NCBI RefSeq assembly: GCF_900107145.1
Contig: NZ_FNOW01000022.1
Coordinates: 1-46,417 of the forward strand
Source: Allochromatium warmingii
Lineage (GTDB): Bacteria; Pseudomonadota; Gammaproteobacteria; Chromatiales; Chromatiaceae
Direction of reading: 5' to 3'
DNA: 46,417 bases
Part shown: positions 34,434 to 43,344 of the stretch, in pieces
Layout: each line of letters begins with the position of its first letter
How positions within the stretch are numbered: the first letter of the stretch is position 1
Notes under the pieces: model-generated
Told to the model about the DNA's origin: nothing
The model's input: only the letters and a program-made list of their open reading frames with translations
The model's database searches: none
Position numbers and translations under genes: made by a program

Positions 34434-34455
34434 ATTCCGCGCTTTCAGCGGCAAA
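34434..34455. repeat. Right boundary repeat of the defence island
   Basis: This is the second copy of the 22-base sequence at 27784-27805, differing at two adjacent bases (CT here, AC there). It lies between the helicase and suhB ends. Confidence 0.7.
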
Positions 34456-34482
34456 AAAGCGAAAAACTGGACGCGAATCGCC

Positions 34483-35283
34483 TCAAGCCTTCAACTGCTC
34501 AGTCAAATTCGGCTGAATCAGCTCCAGCAACGCCCGATGCACGCGCACATTACCCGCAACCAAATTACCGGTATCAAGGTACCGCTCACCACCGGCTAAA
34601 TCGCTCACAATCCCACCGGCCTCCTTAATCAACAACGCCCCGGCCGCACAATCCCAAGCGGCCAGTCCCAATTCCCAAAACCCATCTGTCCGCCCGGCTG
34701 CGACATACGCCAAATCCAACGCCGCTGACCCTGGCCGCCGCACACCGGCTGTCGCCAACGTCACCGCCTTGAACATCCCCAAATAGGCATCAATATAACG
34801 TTGATCGCGGAATGGAAAACCGGTGCCGATCAACGCCCCATCGAGTGACTGCCGATTAGCCACGCGCAGCTTGCGATCATTCAACTGCGCCCCCTGCCCA
34901 CGGGCAGCGGTAAACAGCTCCTCGCGCAGCGGATCATAGACCACCGCGCATTCAAGCTGACCCTTATGCAGCAGCGCAATCGACACAGCAAACTGCGGAA
35001 ATCCGTGCAAATAATTAGTCGTGCCGTCGAGCGGATCGATGATCCACTGAAACTCGCCCTTCCCCGTCAGCTCGCCGCTCTCCTCGGCCAGAATCGCATG
35101 ATGGGGAAAACGTCCGCGTAGCTCCTGAATGATCGCCGCCTCAGCAGCGCGATCCACATCGCTGACAAAGTCGTTGCGGCTCTTCGATTCGACCTTCAGT
35201 TGATCGACGCGATCAGAAAAACGCAGAATGATCTTGCCGGCACTACGGGCGGCACGGATGGCAATATTGAGGCTTGGGTGCAT
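34483..35283 (-). CDS. suhB: Inositol-1-monophosphatase family protein SuhB
   Basis: This 266-residue enzyme dephosphorylates inositol monophosphate and in E. coli also assists rRNA transcription antitermination. The ATG at 35283 (MHPSLNIAIRAARSAGKIIL) matches family starts. The longer ORF back to 35772 is antisense to trmJ and is rejected. Metal and substrate motifs are ILAEESGE, WIIDPLDGTTNYLHGFP and GLAAWDCAAGALLIKEAGG. It diverges from trmJ, the usual arrangement in gammaproteobacteria. Confidence 0.96.
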   Translation of the reverse strand: MHPSLNIAIRAARSAGKIILRFSDRVDQLKVESKSRNDFVSDVDRAAEAAIIQELRGRFPHHAILAEESGELTGKGEFQWIIDPLDGTTNYLHGFPQFAVSIALLHKGQLECAVVYDPLREELFTAARGQGAQLNDRKLRVANRQSLDGALIGTGFPFRDQRYIDAYLGMFKAVTLATAGVRRPGSAALDLAYVAAGRTDGFWELGLAAWDCAAGALLIKEAGGIVSDLAGGERYLDTGNLVAGNVRVHRALLELIQPNLTEQLKA

Positions 35284-35371
35284 CGGTTGCGGGATATCCA
35301 GGACGGTCGCTGGATCCGCTGTATCATAATCAGCTTGACACAGCGAACGCGAAAACAGCGAAAAAGATGTA

Positions 35372-36169
35372 ATGATTGAGCTGCCCATGATAGACCAAAT
35401 GACCGAGTCGCTGGCGCGAATCCGCTTCGTGCTGGTCGAAACCACACACAGCGGCAATATTGGCGCAGCGGCGCGGGCGCTAAAAACGATGGGCCTGTCG
35501 CGCCTAGAACTGGTCGCCCCACGCCAGCGACCTGATGCCGAAGCCCTAGCGCGGGCCTCTGGTGCGGATGATCTACTCGAACGGGCGGGCATCCACGCCA
35601 CTTTAACCGACGCGCTCGCCGGTTGTCGGCTCGTTGTCGGAGCCAGTGCGCGACTGCGCTCGCTTGAATGGCCGTTGCTAGAACCGCCCGACTGCGCGGC
35701 GCGGTTGCTTGCGGAAGCCGCACACGGTGAAGTCGCGGTACTGCTCGGACGCGAAAGTTCCGGCCTAAGCAATGATGAACTAGCGCGGTGTCAGTTTTTA
35801 GTTCACATTCCGACCAACCCTGATTTTAGCTCGCTCAATGTCGCCGCTGCCGCGCAAGTGCTGGCCTACGAAATCCGCCGCACGGCTCGCGCTGCCAGCG
35901 GCGAACACCTAACCGAAACGCCGCGCGATCTTGCCCCTGCTGAAGCGATGGAAGGCTTTTACACACATCTGACCGAAACATTAGTGCAGATTGGATTTAG
36001 CGATCCTGAGCAATCGCGCACGCTCACGCGCCGATTGCGGCGGCTGTTCAATCGCGCCCAACCCGACCGCGTAGAACTGAACATTCTGCGCGGCATTCTC
36101 AGCGCCGCACAGGGCCGCAAAACCCCCGAACGCTTTGCGCGTTTGCAGCCCACATCGCAACCGGATTGA
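35372..36169 (+). CDS. trmJ: tRNA (cytidine/uridine-32-2'-O)-methyltransferase
   Basis: This 265-residue SPOUT-class enzyme methylates the ribose of nucleotide 32 in tRNA anticodon loops. The N-terminal [20 protein letters not shown], the knot motif [17 protein letters not shown] and the [20 protein letters not shown] segment are diagnostic. Alternative starts exist at 35387 and 35399 ([10 protein letters not shown]). It is divergent from suhB across an 88-base gap and followed by cysE, as in other gammaproteobacteria with suhB-trmJ-cysE-iscR order. Confidence 0.95.
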   Translation: MIELPMIDQMTESLARIRFVLVETTHSGNIGAAARALKTMGLSRLELVAPRQRPDAEALARASGADDLLERAGIHATLTDALAGCRLVVGASARLRSLEWPLLEPPDCAARLLAEAAHGEVAVLLGRESSGLSNDELARCQFLVHIPTNPDFSSLNVAAAAQVLAYEIRRTARAASGEHLTETPRDLAPAEAMEGFYTHLTETLVQIGFSDPEQSRTLTRRLRRLFNRAQPDRVELNILRGILSAAQGRKTPERFARLQPTSQPD

Positions 36170-36198
36170 GCTATCAGCTAGGCCATATCGGAACATCC

Positions 36199-36993
36199 AT
36201 GTTCACGCGCATCCGCGAAGATATTCTCTGCGTTTTCGACCGCGACCCGGCCGCCCGCAACGCCTTCGAGATTCTCACCACCTACCCCGGCTTACATGCG
36301 GTCATGGCGCACCGCATCGCCCATCGGCTGTGGCGGCGCGATTTCAAATGGTTAGCGCGGGCGCTGGCCAATGTTGCGCGGCTGTTTACGGGCATCGAGA
36401 TTCACCCGGCCGCAGTGATCGGGCGGCGCTTTTTCATCGATCACGGTATGGGCGTCGTGATCGGTGAAACGGCGGTGATTGGCGATGATTGCACCCTCTA
36501 TCATGGCGTCACCCTCGGCGGCACAAGCTGGCAAAAAGGCAAACGTCATCCGACATTAGGACGCGATGTGGTCGTCGGCGCGGGCGCAAAGGTGCTCGGC
36601 CCGATTGAGATTGGCGACGGCGCACGAATCGGCTCCAATGCGGTTGTCGTCAAATCGGTTCCGCCCGGAGCCACAGCGGTCGGCGTACCCGGACGCATTA
36701 TTGAACCTGAACACGACGCCACCGCCCGCCGCCGTGCCAACACTGCTAAACGCATCGGCTTTGATGCCTATGGTGCCACCCGCGATGCACCTGACCCCAT
36801 CGCCAACGCGATCAATCGGATGCTCGATCATATTCATCACATGGATCAGCGGCTCGAAACCCTGTCGCGGACGCTCGAACAACAGGGACTGATGACACAT
36901 TTTGAGCATGACAGCGATCTTGACGCGATCACCATTGATTCAGCAATCCAGCCCGATCCGCCGCCGCGCAGCGATCTGCGCCCATCGGCTTAA
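36199..36993 (+). CDS. cysE: Serine O-acetyltransferase
   Basis: This 264-residue enzyme transfers acetyl from acetyl-CoA to L-serine, the first step of cysteine synthesis. The ATG at 36199 ([20 protein letters not shown]) is preferred to an upstream TTG at 36166 that overlaps trmJ. A helical N-domain is followed by the hexapeptide-repeat left-handed beta helix (about 70-165) with the catalytic His in [15 protein letters not shown] and [10 protein letters not shown]-terminal tail of about 75 residues is longer than in the short CysE forms. Its position just before iscR ties cysteine supply to iron-sulfur assembly. Confidence 0.93.
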   Translation: MFTRIREDILCVFDRDPAARNAFEILTTYPGLHAVMAHRIAHRLWRRDFKWLARALANVARLFTGIEIHPAAVIGRRFFIDHGMGVVIGETAVIGDDCTLYHGVTLGGTSWQKGKRHPTLGRDVVVGAGAKVLGPIEIGDGARIGSNAVVVKSVPPGATAVGVPGRIIEPEHDATARRRANTAKRIGFDAYGATRDAPDPIANAINRMLDHIHHMDQRLETLSRTLEQQGLMTHFEHDSDLDAITIDSAIQPDPPPRSDLRPSA

Positions 36994-37072
36994 ATCATCG
37001 GCCTAAATTGATCGTCCCGCGTCGGTCACGTATGATGCAAAACGTAGGTCACGCACGCGAAAGGGGGTGCCC

Positions 37073-37555
37073 GTGAGACTGACGACCAAAGGCCGCTATG
37101 CTGTCACTGCGATGCTGGATCTGGCGATTTATCACACGCACGGCCCAATCGCGCTCGCCGACATCGCCCAACGTCAGGGCATCTCGCTGTCGTATCTCGA
37201 ACAGTTATTTGCCAAGCTGCGCAAACGCGGTCTGGTCACCAGCGTGCGCGGGCCGGGTGGCGGCTATAATTTGGCACGCCCGCCGGTCGAGATTTACGTC
37301 GCTGAGGTTATCAGTGCCGTCGATGAAAGCGTGGATACCACGCGCTGTGGTGGCGCACACAACTGCCAGAACAACGGCCCGTGCTTGACGCACAATCTGT
37401 GGCATGATCTCAGCGACCGCATCTACGACTATCTCAAGCAAATCGACCTGCAAACCCTCGTCGATCAGCGCGATCCCAGTGGTCAGCGCCCGCCGACAAG
37501 CTGTGTGGCGGTCGATGTCAAACTTGATATTCAGCGCCTGAATCTCAGCGCCTAA
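37073..37555 (+). CDS. iscR: Iron-sulfur cluster regulator IscR
   Basis: This 160-residue Rrf2-family regulator senses iron-sulfur status through a [2Fe-2S] cluster. The start is probably the GTG at 37073, giving the standard [18 protein letters not shown], with an AAGGGGG site six bases upstream. A GTG at 37067 is less likely. The winged helix ([20 protein letters not shown]) and the cluster cysteines ([14 protein letters not shown], spaced 5 and 5) are intact. In most relatives it leads iscS-iscU-iscA-hscBA-fdx. Here only an HscB-like gene follows. Confidence 0.94.
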   Translation: MRLTTKGRYAVTAMLDLAIYHTHGPIALADIAQRQGISLSYLEQLFAKLRKRGLVTSVRGPGGGYNLARPPVEIYVAEVISAVDESVDTTRCGGAHNCQNNGPCLTHNLWHDLSDRIYDYLKQIDLQTLVDQRDPSGQRPPTSCVAVDVKLDIQRLNLSA

Positions 37556-37597
37556 TCCTGCCCCGCTTCGCTTGGCCTGCCGCTGTCGGCTCCAGCC

Positions 37598-38167
37598 GTG
37601 TTGAACTCACATAAAAATTACTTCCAACTCTTTGATTTACCGGTCGATTTTGCCCTCGATGTCGGCGTATTAGCCGAACGCTATCGGGCGCTGGTGCGGG
37701 CGGTGCGGGCGGATTTTCTCAGCGATGAAGAGGACGAAACTGCCCGCTCGCTGGCGCGGATCGATCTGGCCTATCAGACGCTGACCGAACCGCTGACCCG
37801 CGCTGAATATCTGTTTCAGCTTTATGGCGTTGCGGCTGCCGAGTCCAGTCGCGACGAGGATCCGGCCAGCACGCTGCTGGTCGAAGAGATGGAGCGTCAA
37901 GAAGCCCTTGAAGCGGCCACGAATCGTTCCGATCCTGGCGCGGCGCTCTCTGAAGTGCTCACCCGCTTGGCTGAACGCGGCGCGGCGCTGGATAAAGAAT
38001 TGCATCAACTGTTCGCCGATCCCACCCCGTCCAATCTCCGTGCTGCCCGCGCTGTCGTTGGGCAACTCCACATCTTGGCACGCTATCAACGCGAGACCGA
38101 GGAGCGGCAAGCCGAGGTGCTCAAAGGGCGGGCTGCTGGTCTGAACACCTCGCGCACAGTGGACTGA
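37598..38167 (+). CDS. HscB-like co-chaperone lacking the HPD motif
   Basis: This 189-residue protein has the length and layout of HscB. An N-terminal J-domain-like part (about 6-75: YFQLFDLPVDFALDVGVLAE, IDLAYQTLTEPLTRAEYLF) is followed by a C-terminal helical bundle that in HscB binds IscU. The loop that should read HPD is VRADFLSDEED, so stimulation of the Hsp70 HscA is unlikely. hscA, iscU and iscS are not adjacent. It may keep only IscU-type binding, or have a new role. The start is a GTG, with a TTG next to it. Confidence 0.7.
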   Translation: MLNSHKNYFQLFDLPVDFALDVGVLAERYRALVRAVRADFLSDEEDETARSLARIDLAYQTLTEPLTRAEYLFQLYGVAAAESSRDEDPASTLLVEEMERQEALEAATNRSDPGAALSEVLTRLAERGAALDKELHQLFADPTPSNLRAARAVVGQLHILARYQRETEERQAEVLKGRAAGLNTSRTVD

Positions 38168-38179
38168 GCGCCTGCCCAG

Positions 38180-39151
38180 ATGTCCCGCCTCACCCATGCC
38201 CTAACTGAACTGAGCTTACGTGCCGTGTTGCGGCTATTAGCGCCGTTGCCGCTGCCGCTGATTCATCGACTCGGCTCGCTGCTGGGCTGGATCGCGGTAC
38301 GCTGGCCGAATCGTCAACGGCGCAATGCGTTGATTAACATTGCGCTCTGCTTTCCTGACCTGTCGCCAACCGAACAGCGCCACCTGCGGGATCGTACCTT
38401 TGCTGAGTTCAGCAAAACCTATCTGGAAATCGCCTATTTATGGCGACGCCCGATTGAGCAGGTGCTCGGGCTGGTGCGCGAAGTACGCGGTGCTGAGTGG
38501 CTCGACCGCGCACCCGGACAGGGATTGATTGTGCTCTCGCCGCATCATGGCGCGTGGGAATTAGTTGGGCTGTATCTGGCGGCACGCGGGCACTCGACGT
38601 TTTTTTATAAACCGCAGCAGTATCTCGACGAGCTGATTCGCACCTCACGCGCCCGCAACGGAGCAACGCTGGCGCCGATCACGGCACGCGGAATTCGGGT
38701 GCTGATCGAAGCATTGGAGCGCGGTGAATGTGTCGGCATCTTGCCCGATCAAGAGCCAAAAGCCGATAAAGGTGCGATCTTTGCGCCATTTTTTGGGATT
38801 CCGGCGTTTAGCATGTTGCTGGTCAATCGGCTGGCGCGACGCACCCAGGTGCCAGTGATTTTTATCTTCGCCGAGCGGCTGGCAGCGGGTCAGGGGTTCA
38901 TCATTCACTGTCTGCCTGCGCCCGAGGGCATCGACAGCGCCGACGAACAGCAGGCCGCGACTGCGCTCAATCGCGGTATCGAACAGTGTGTGCGGCTGTG
39001 CCCGGCGCAATATTTATGGCCATATAAACGCTTTCGGCGAGCGCCAGCGGGTATGCCGAAACGCTATGTTGGGCCGCTTGATGATCGACATGCGCTGCAA
39101 CAGGCGCAGGTGGTGCGGGAGGCGGTGATTCAGTCTGATTCAGATGTTTAG
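38180..39151 (+). CDS. Lipid A biosynthesis acyltransferase (LpxL/HtrB family)
   Basis: This 323-residue membrane-bound enzyme of the LpxL/LpxM lysophospholipid acyltransferase class adds secondary acyl chains to lipid A. The catalytic signature is IVLSPHHGAWELVGLYLA (His then Glu, HX4E). GECVGILPDQEPK and FFGIPAF are the further acyltransferase blocks. A hydrophobic N-terminus (about 20-40) anchors it to the inner membrane. Which acyl position it serves cannot be told. The start is 12 bases after the HscB-like stop, so the two may be co-transcribed. Confidence 0.9.
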   Translation: MSRLTHALTELSLRAVLRLLAPLPLPLIHRLGSLLGWIAVRWPNRQRRNALINIALCFPDLSPTEQRHLRDRTFAEFSKTYLEIAYLWRRPIEQVLGLVREVRGAEWLDRAPGQGLIVLSPHHGAWELVGLYLAARGHSTFFYKPQQYLDELIRTSRARNGATLAPITARGIRVLIEALERGECVGILPDQEPKADKGAIFAPFFGIPAFSMLLVNRLARRTQVPVIFIFAERLAAGQGFIIHCLPAPEGIDSADEQQAATALNRGIEQCVRLCPAQYLWPYKRFRRAPAGMPKRYVGPLDDRHALQQAQVVREAVIQSDSDV

Positions 39152-39265
39152 TACGTACTGTGTGAGCCTATTCTCAAAAGCGCCTATCTGAGCATTGGGA
39201 TTTACCGCCAAACGCGGTTTAATGGTGGCGTTTCCGCCTTCAGGCTGACTGGAGTTTTTTGCACC

Positions 39266-40177
39266 ATGAGTACGCCCACTGCCGACGCCATTCGCGAGTC
39301 TATCCCTGATTCCGTGTATGCGGAGTATTATCCGCCGCGCACCGCACTCGAAGCGGCTTTTCGCGCCGTGCGACGAGCTAAAGTGCCGCAAGTGCCCAAT
39401 ATTGTCCTGAGTTTGCGCGAAGAACTGCGCCAACCGGAGCCGGATTTGATGCGCGCTGCCGATCTGGTCGAACAGGATTTAGCCATGACTGGGCAGGTGC
39501 TCAAGGCGATCAATTCGCCGTTTATGGCCAATCGCGCCAAAATCAGCAGCGTGCGGCGGGCGGTTGGACTGATTGGTCTGCGTCGTCTCACCAATCTCGT
39601 CACGGCCGTTACCTTTAGCCGCTTGATGGTCGGCGAGCGCAAGGGCGGTGCCCGTCAGATCTTTGGTTTTACGCAAGAACAGGCGCGTGTTTCTGCCGCT
39701 GTCGCGGCGCTGGCACATGAAGTGACCGCCGACGAAGCCTATTTGTTCGGCATGATGCAGAACGTCGGCAATCTGATTTTCGCTGATCTCATCAAGGGTT
39801 ACGAAAATGAATGGACGCTCTACGCGCTGGCCAATCCGCAGAATCTGATGAACTCCGAACGCCGCGCCCTGAGTACCGATCATCCGACCGTCGGATTTTT
39901 AATGGCTGGCACCTGGCATCTGCCAGAAGCGGTGGTGTTGGCGATTTATTATCAAAATACCCTCGAAGTGCCCGCCGCCTTCGATCTGCATTTGCGCTCG
40001 CTGATGGCCGTCTCCAAACTCACGCGGCTGCTGCTGGCACTGCGACGCGGCATCGAGGACACGCCGGCGCTGCTCGATCAACGCGATTGGAGCTTGCAGG
40101 AACTCGACATCTCGCTCGATGACTGGGAACGCTTTGTAGCCCATCATCTCGCCAACGACGAGCACAACGCCGAGTGA
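39266..40177 (+). CDS. HDOD-domain protein
   Basis: This 303-residue protein has an HDOD domain (about 35-235): VPQVPNIVLSLREEL, DLVEQDLAMTGQVLKAINSP, ISSVRRAVGLIGLRRLTNLV, and ALAHEVTADEAYLFGMMQNV. HDOD proteins resemble HD hydrolases but usually lack metal ligands and act as signalling scaffolds in motility or stress. No second domain is seen. It lies ten bases before uvrC and may be co-transcribed with it. Confidence 0.85.
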   Translation: MSTPTADAIRESIPDSVYAEYYPPRTALEAAFRAVRRAKVPQVPNIVLSLREELRQPEPDLMRAADLVEQDLAMTGQVLKAINSPFMANRAKISSVRRAVGLIGLRRLTNLVTAVTFSRLMVGERKGGARQIFGFTQEQARVSAAVAALAHEVTADEAYLFGMMQNVGNLIFADLIKGYENEWTLYALANPQNLMNSERRALSTDHPTVGFLMAGTWHLPEAVVLAIYYQNTLEVPAAFDLHLRSLMAVSKLTRLLLALRRGIEDTPALLDQRDWSLQELDISLDDWERFVAHHLANDEHNAE

Positions 40178-40186
40178 GCGCCGCCG

Positions 40187-42016
40187 GTGTCGGACATACA
40201 CGCCGCTCTGCGCCGCCGGATCGCTACTCTTCCCGCCAGCCCTGGCGTGTACCGGATGCTCGACGCCAGCGGCACCGTGCTTTATGTCGGCAAAGCCAAG
40301 CAGCTTAAACGGCGGGTAGCCAGCTATTTTGGGCGCACCCTCACGCCGCGCCATGAACGGCTGGTCAGCCTGATTGCCGACATCGCCGTCACCGTCACGC
40401 GCACCGAGGGCGAGGCGCTGCTGCTCGAAAGCCAGTTGATTAAATCGCTCCAGCCGCGTTTTAACATTCTGTTGCGCGATGACAAAAGTTATCCCTACAT
40501 CCTGCTCACTACGCACGACCGCTATCCGCGCTTAACCTTCTATCGCGGCCCGCGCCAGACCGCCGGGCGGCTGTTTGGCCCCTATGCGAGTGCGTGGGCG
40601 GTGCGCGAAACGCTGCACAGTCTGCAAAAGCTGTTTCCAGTGCGACAGTGTGAAGACGGCTTTTTTCGCCATCGCTCGCGCCCGTGCCTGCAATATCAGA
40701 TTCAACGCTGCACCGCGCCCTGTGTCGGGCTGATTACGCCGGAACAGTACGCCGTAGATGTAGCGCGGAGCGTCAAGTTTCTCGATGGACGCGGCGAGGA
40801 GGTCATTGACGAGCTGATTCGGCTGATGGACACCGCCGCCGCCGCGCTAGATTTTGAGCGGGCGGCGCAGATTCGCGACCGCATTCAAACCCTGCGCCGT
40901 GTGCTGGAGCGGCACGCAGTCAGCGGCGAAGACGGCGATCTCGATTTGATCGCCACCGCGCACGCGGCCGGCATCTGGTGCGTACAGGTGTTTATAGTGC
41001 GGCGCGGACGGCATCTCGGCAACAGCGCGTTTTTTCCGAAAGTGCCGCCCGATTATGACGCCGCAGCCGTATTAGCCGGATTTTTGGCGCAGTTCTACGC
41101 CACACACGAGCTTCCCGAAACGCTGATTGTCAGCACCCTTCCCGATGATGTGGCGAGCCTGCGGGCGGCACTCAGCGAACGCGCTGGACGTACGGTGCAG
41201 CTTCAAAGCGCGGTGCGCGGCGAGCGGGCACGCTGGCTAGAGCTGGCGCGGGAAAATGCCCGTTTTGCCGTACAGCAGCGACTCGACAGTCACAGCGGCT
41301 ATGCGCGGCGCTTTGAGGCGCTCCGCGAAGCGTTCGACCTCAGCGCCCGACCCGAGCGGCTGGAATGCTTTGACATCAGCCATACTCAGGGCGAACACAC
41401 CGTCGCCGCCTGTGTCGTATTCGACGCCGAGGGGCCGCGCTCGACCGACTATCGCCGTTTTAACATCACCGATATGACGCCGGGCGATGATTATGCCGCC
41501 CTCGCACAGGCCCTCACGCGCCGCTATCGGCGGCTGGAGCGCGGCGACTATCCGATTCCTGATTTAATTGTGATCGACGGCGGACGCGGCCAACTCAACG
41601 CGGTGGCACAGGCACTCGCTGAACTGGGGCTGGATGATTTCGCGTTAACACTGATCGGCGTCTCAAAAGGGCCAGAGCGCCGTCCGGGTGCCGAGCGCCT
41701 GTGGTTGTTGGGGCACGAGGTGCCCGTTATACTGCCTAGCGACTCACCGGCGCTGCATCTGATCGCCCACATCCGCGATGAAGCCCATCGCTTTGCGATC
41801 ACCGGCCATCGTCAGCGTCGCGCTAAAGCGCGTGTCACCTCGGCGCTCGAAGACATTCCGGGCATCGGCCCCAAGCGCCGTCAGCGACTGCTGCATCATT
41901 TTGGTGGATTGCGTGGACTAGCGCATGCCGCCGTCGCCGAGATTGCTGCGGTTGCCGGCATCAGCCAGCCGCTCGCCGAGCGCATCCACGCCGCCTTCCA
42001 TCACGATCAAGCCTGA
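40187..42016 (+). CDS. uvrC: Excinuclease ABC subunit C
   Basis: This 609-residue nuclease of nucleotide excision repair makes both incisions around UvrAB-marked lesions. The GIY-YIG domain is N-terminal (LPASPGVYRMLDASGTVLYV, GKAKQLKRRV). The UVR motif that contacts UvrB is near residue 205. The RNase H-like second nuclease contains ECFDISHTQGEHTVA and DLIVIDGGRGQLN. The C-terminal double helix-hairpin-helix includes LEDIPGIGPKRRQRLLHHFG. The start is a GTG at 40187. It is followed after nine bases by pgsA, a conserved pair. Confidence 0.97.
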   Translation: MSDIHAALRRRIATLPASPGVYRMLDASGTVLYVGKAKQLKRRVASYFGRTLTPRHERLVSLIADIAVTVTRTEGEALLLESQLIKSLQPRFNILLRDDKSYPYILLTTHDRYPRLTFYRGPRQTAGRLFGPYASAWAVRETLHSLQKLFPVRQCEDGFFRHRSRPCLQYQIQRCTAPCVGLITPEQYAVDVARSVKFLDGRGEEVIDELIRLMDTAAAALDFERAAQIRDRIQTLRRVLERHAVSGEDGDLDLIATAHAAGIWCVQVFIVRRGRHLGNSAFFPKVPPDYDAAAVLAGFLAQFYATHELPETLIVSTLPDDVASLRAALSERAGRTVQLQSAVRGERARWLELARENARFAVQQRLDSHSGYARRFEALREAFDLSARPERLECFDISHTQGEHTVAACVVFDAEGPRSTDYRRFNITDMTPGDDYAALAQALTRRYRRLERGDYPIPDLIVIDGGRGQLNAVAQALAELGLDDFALTLIGVSKGPERRPGAERLWLLGHEVPVILPSDSPALHLIAHIRDEAHRFAITGHRQRRAKARVTSALEDIPGIGPKRRQRLLHHFGGLRGLAHAAVAEIAAVAGISQPLAERIHAAFHHDQA

Positions 42017-42025
42017 CATCAAATC

Positions 42026-42610
42026 ATGTGGAACCTGCCCAATATCCTGACGCTACTGCGGATCGTCTTGATTCCGGTGTTTGTCGTCATCTTTTATCTT
42101 GATTCCAGTTGGGCAGCCTATGCAGCGGCAGCGGTGTTCGGGGCGGCGGCGCTGACCGATTGGCTTGACGGCTATCTGGCCCGCAAATGGGAACAGACTT
42201 CGCCATTTGGGGCGTTTCTCGATCCGGTTGCCGATAAACTGATGGTCGCGGTGGCGCTGGTGGTGCTGTTGCAGGCCGATCCGCGCATTTTGATTGCGCT
42301 GCCAGTGATGGTGATTATCGGACGTGAGATTACGGTCTCGGCCCTGCGCGAGTGGATGGCTGAGATCGGGGCGCGGGCGGCGGTGGCGGTCTCCACGCTC
42401 GGCAAGGTCAAAACCACGGCGCAGATGCTCTCGATTGTGATCCTGATTCTGCGCGAATCGGTGTTTGGCCCCTGGACGTATGGGCTGGGCATCGTGCTGC
42501 TGTATATCGCGGCGCTGCTGACGCTGTGGTCGATGGTGCTCTATTTAATGTCGGCGTGGCCGAGTCTGTCGGGGCGTGTGACTGCGGTGACGGAGCGGAA
42601 GTTAAAATAA
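42026..42610 (+). CDS. pgsA: CDP-diacylglycerol-glycerol-3-phosphate 3-phosphatidyltransferase
   Basis: This 194-residue inner-membrane enzyme makes phosphatidylglycerophosphate, committing CDP-diacylglycerol to phosphatidylglycerol and cardiolipin. The CDP-alcohol phosphotransferase motif is complete: DWLDGYLARKWE, GAFLDPVADK (DG-AR-G-D-D pattern). Four or more hydrophobic helices are evident, and it begins MWNLPNILTLLRIVLIPVFV as usual. It shares an operon with uvrC, and a tRNA-Gly gene follows, as in E. coli. Confidence 0.97.
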   Translation: MWNLPNILTLLRIVLIPVFVVIFYLDSSWAAYAAAAVFGAAALTDWLDGYLARKWEQTSPFGAFLDPVADKLMVAVALVVLLQADPRILIALPVMVIIGREITVSALREWMAEIGARAAVAVSTLGKVKTTAQMLSIVILILRESVFGPWTYGLGIVLLYIAALLTLWSMVLYLMSAWPSLSGRVTAVTERKLK

Positions 42611-42624
42611 ATTGCAAAATAGGC

Positions 42625-42652
42625 TTGACGAACTGCAAAAACCGTCTATACT
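42625..42652 (+). promoter_or_regulatory. Promoter of tRNA-Gly
   Basis: TTGACG (42625-42630) and TATACT (42647-42652) are separated by 16 bases. Transcription should begin about 42659, seven bases before the mature tRNA. This is the clearest sigma-70 promoter in the window. Confidence 0.88.
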
Positions 42653-42665
42653 AGGCGTCTCTTCA

Positions 42666-42741
<76 letters not shown>

Positions 42742-42748
42742 AATTCTC

Positions 42749-42786
42749 AAAACAAACAGCGTCCTTCGGGGCGCTGTTTGTTTTTG
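42749..42786 (+). terminator. Terminator of tRNA-Gly
   Basis: AAAACAAACAGCG (42749-42761) pairs with CGCTGTTTGTTTT (42772-42784), with an inner TCC-TTCG-GGG tetraloop, and runs into further T. Confidence 0.93.
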
Positions 42787-42841
42787 TGCGTGCGTGATTG
42801 GTATTTTTGGATGCAACAGGGATGACGCCAATACCGCAGTC

Positions 42842-42866
42842 AATCTGCAAGCTGCACAGTTGCCAG
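42842..42866. repeat. Flanking repeat of the second accessory block, left
   Basis: AATCTGCAAGCT, one variable base, then CACAGTTGCCAG recur at 46012-46036 (24 of 25 identical). The two copies frame the block of toxin-antitoxin genes and the MORN gene. Confidence 0.75.
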
Positions 42867-42873
42867 CTACGTA

Positions 42874-43050
42874 GCAACCCAACATTACGCTGATGTTGGG
42901 TGACCGCATCACATTTTTCATTACAATCCAAAACTCAGTGCAGGCGATCAATCAACCTACGCAGCTGTGAATGATGGGTTTCACGGCCAATAAGCATTAC
43001 AGCAACCGTAAAGGTTATCGCGTGGCCGTTCTACCCATCCTACCTTGCTA
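42874..43050. repeat. Hairpin repeat, copy 1
   Basis: This unit of about 177 bases has a perfect small hairpin at one end (CCCAACAT / ATGTTGGG) and a long imperfect one at the other (GATGGGTTTCACGGCC with GGCCGTTCTACCCATC, 13 of 16 paired). It recurs at 43694-43877 and in part at 44341-44432 and 45917-45993. It encodes nothing obvious and resembles a REP/MITE-like non-autonomous element. Confidence 0.9.
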
Positions 43051-43054
43051 TAAT
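43046..43054 (+). promoter_or_regulatory. Extended -10 promoter of the first toxin-antitoxin pair
   Basis: TGCTATAAT is an extended -10 element formed where the end of repeat copy 1 (CTTGCT) meets unique sequence (ATAATT). No good -35 is seen. It lies 42 bases before the antitoxin start. Confidence 0.5.
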
Positions 43055-43095
43055 TAAGTTTTTATTTTTAATGGCCGCCAGAAGAGTAAAAAGCC

Positions 43096-43344
43096 ATGAC
43101 GCATCAAATACTTACAGAAATTGCTGCCAGTATTTCTGAACTCAAAGCCAACCCAATGAAAGTAGTCTCCAGCGGTAACGGAATGCCTATTGCCGTCCTG
43201 AACCGCAATGAACCAGCCTTTTACTGTGTACCTGCTGCAGCTTATGAAGCAATGATGGAGCTACTTGACGATATTGAATTGCTTAAACTGGTGAAGGAGC
43301 GAATGGACGAACCTGCAGTAAGGGTCACGCTCGATGATCTATAA
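43096..43344 (+). CDS. Phd/YefM-type antitoxin (StbD-like)
   Basis: This 82-residue antitoxin has the Phd/YefM N-terminal DNA-binding fold (ILTEIAASISELKANPMKVV, MPIAVLNRNEPAFYCVPAAA) and an acidic C-terminal helix for toxin binding. An A/G-rich site (AGAAGAG) precedes the ATG. Its end overlaps the toxin gene by 11 bases, the normal antitoxin-first order. Confidence 0.9.
   Translation: MTHQILTEIAASISELKANPMKVVSSGNGMPIAVLNRNEPAFYCVPAAAYEAMMELLDDIELLKLVKERMDEPAVRVTLDDL

Larger units (their letters stand above)
27784..34455 (+). other. Defence-type island (restriction-like operon)
   Basis: All complete genes are on the plus strand and closely packed: methylase-like A, Eco57I-type methylase B, a DUF559 nuclease, a DUF1016 pseudogene, and a GIY-YIG/T5orf172-helicase. 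The block is framed by an imperfect 22-base direct repeat. Together the parts look like a restriction-modification system with a nested insertion of two extra nuclease genes. Function as anti-phage defence is inferred from gene content. Confidence 0.6.

Noticed and set aside
35286-35772. N-terminal extension of suhB and overlapping minus ORFs
   Set aside because: They are antisense to trmJ; SuhB homologues start at 35283.
42874-42899. ACCCAAC and GTTGGGT as integron attC core sites
   Set aside because: They fit the 7-base core consensus but lie only 11 bases apart as a simple hairpin. No attC-type bulged structure or integrase is present.
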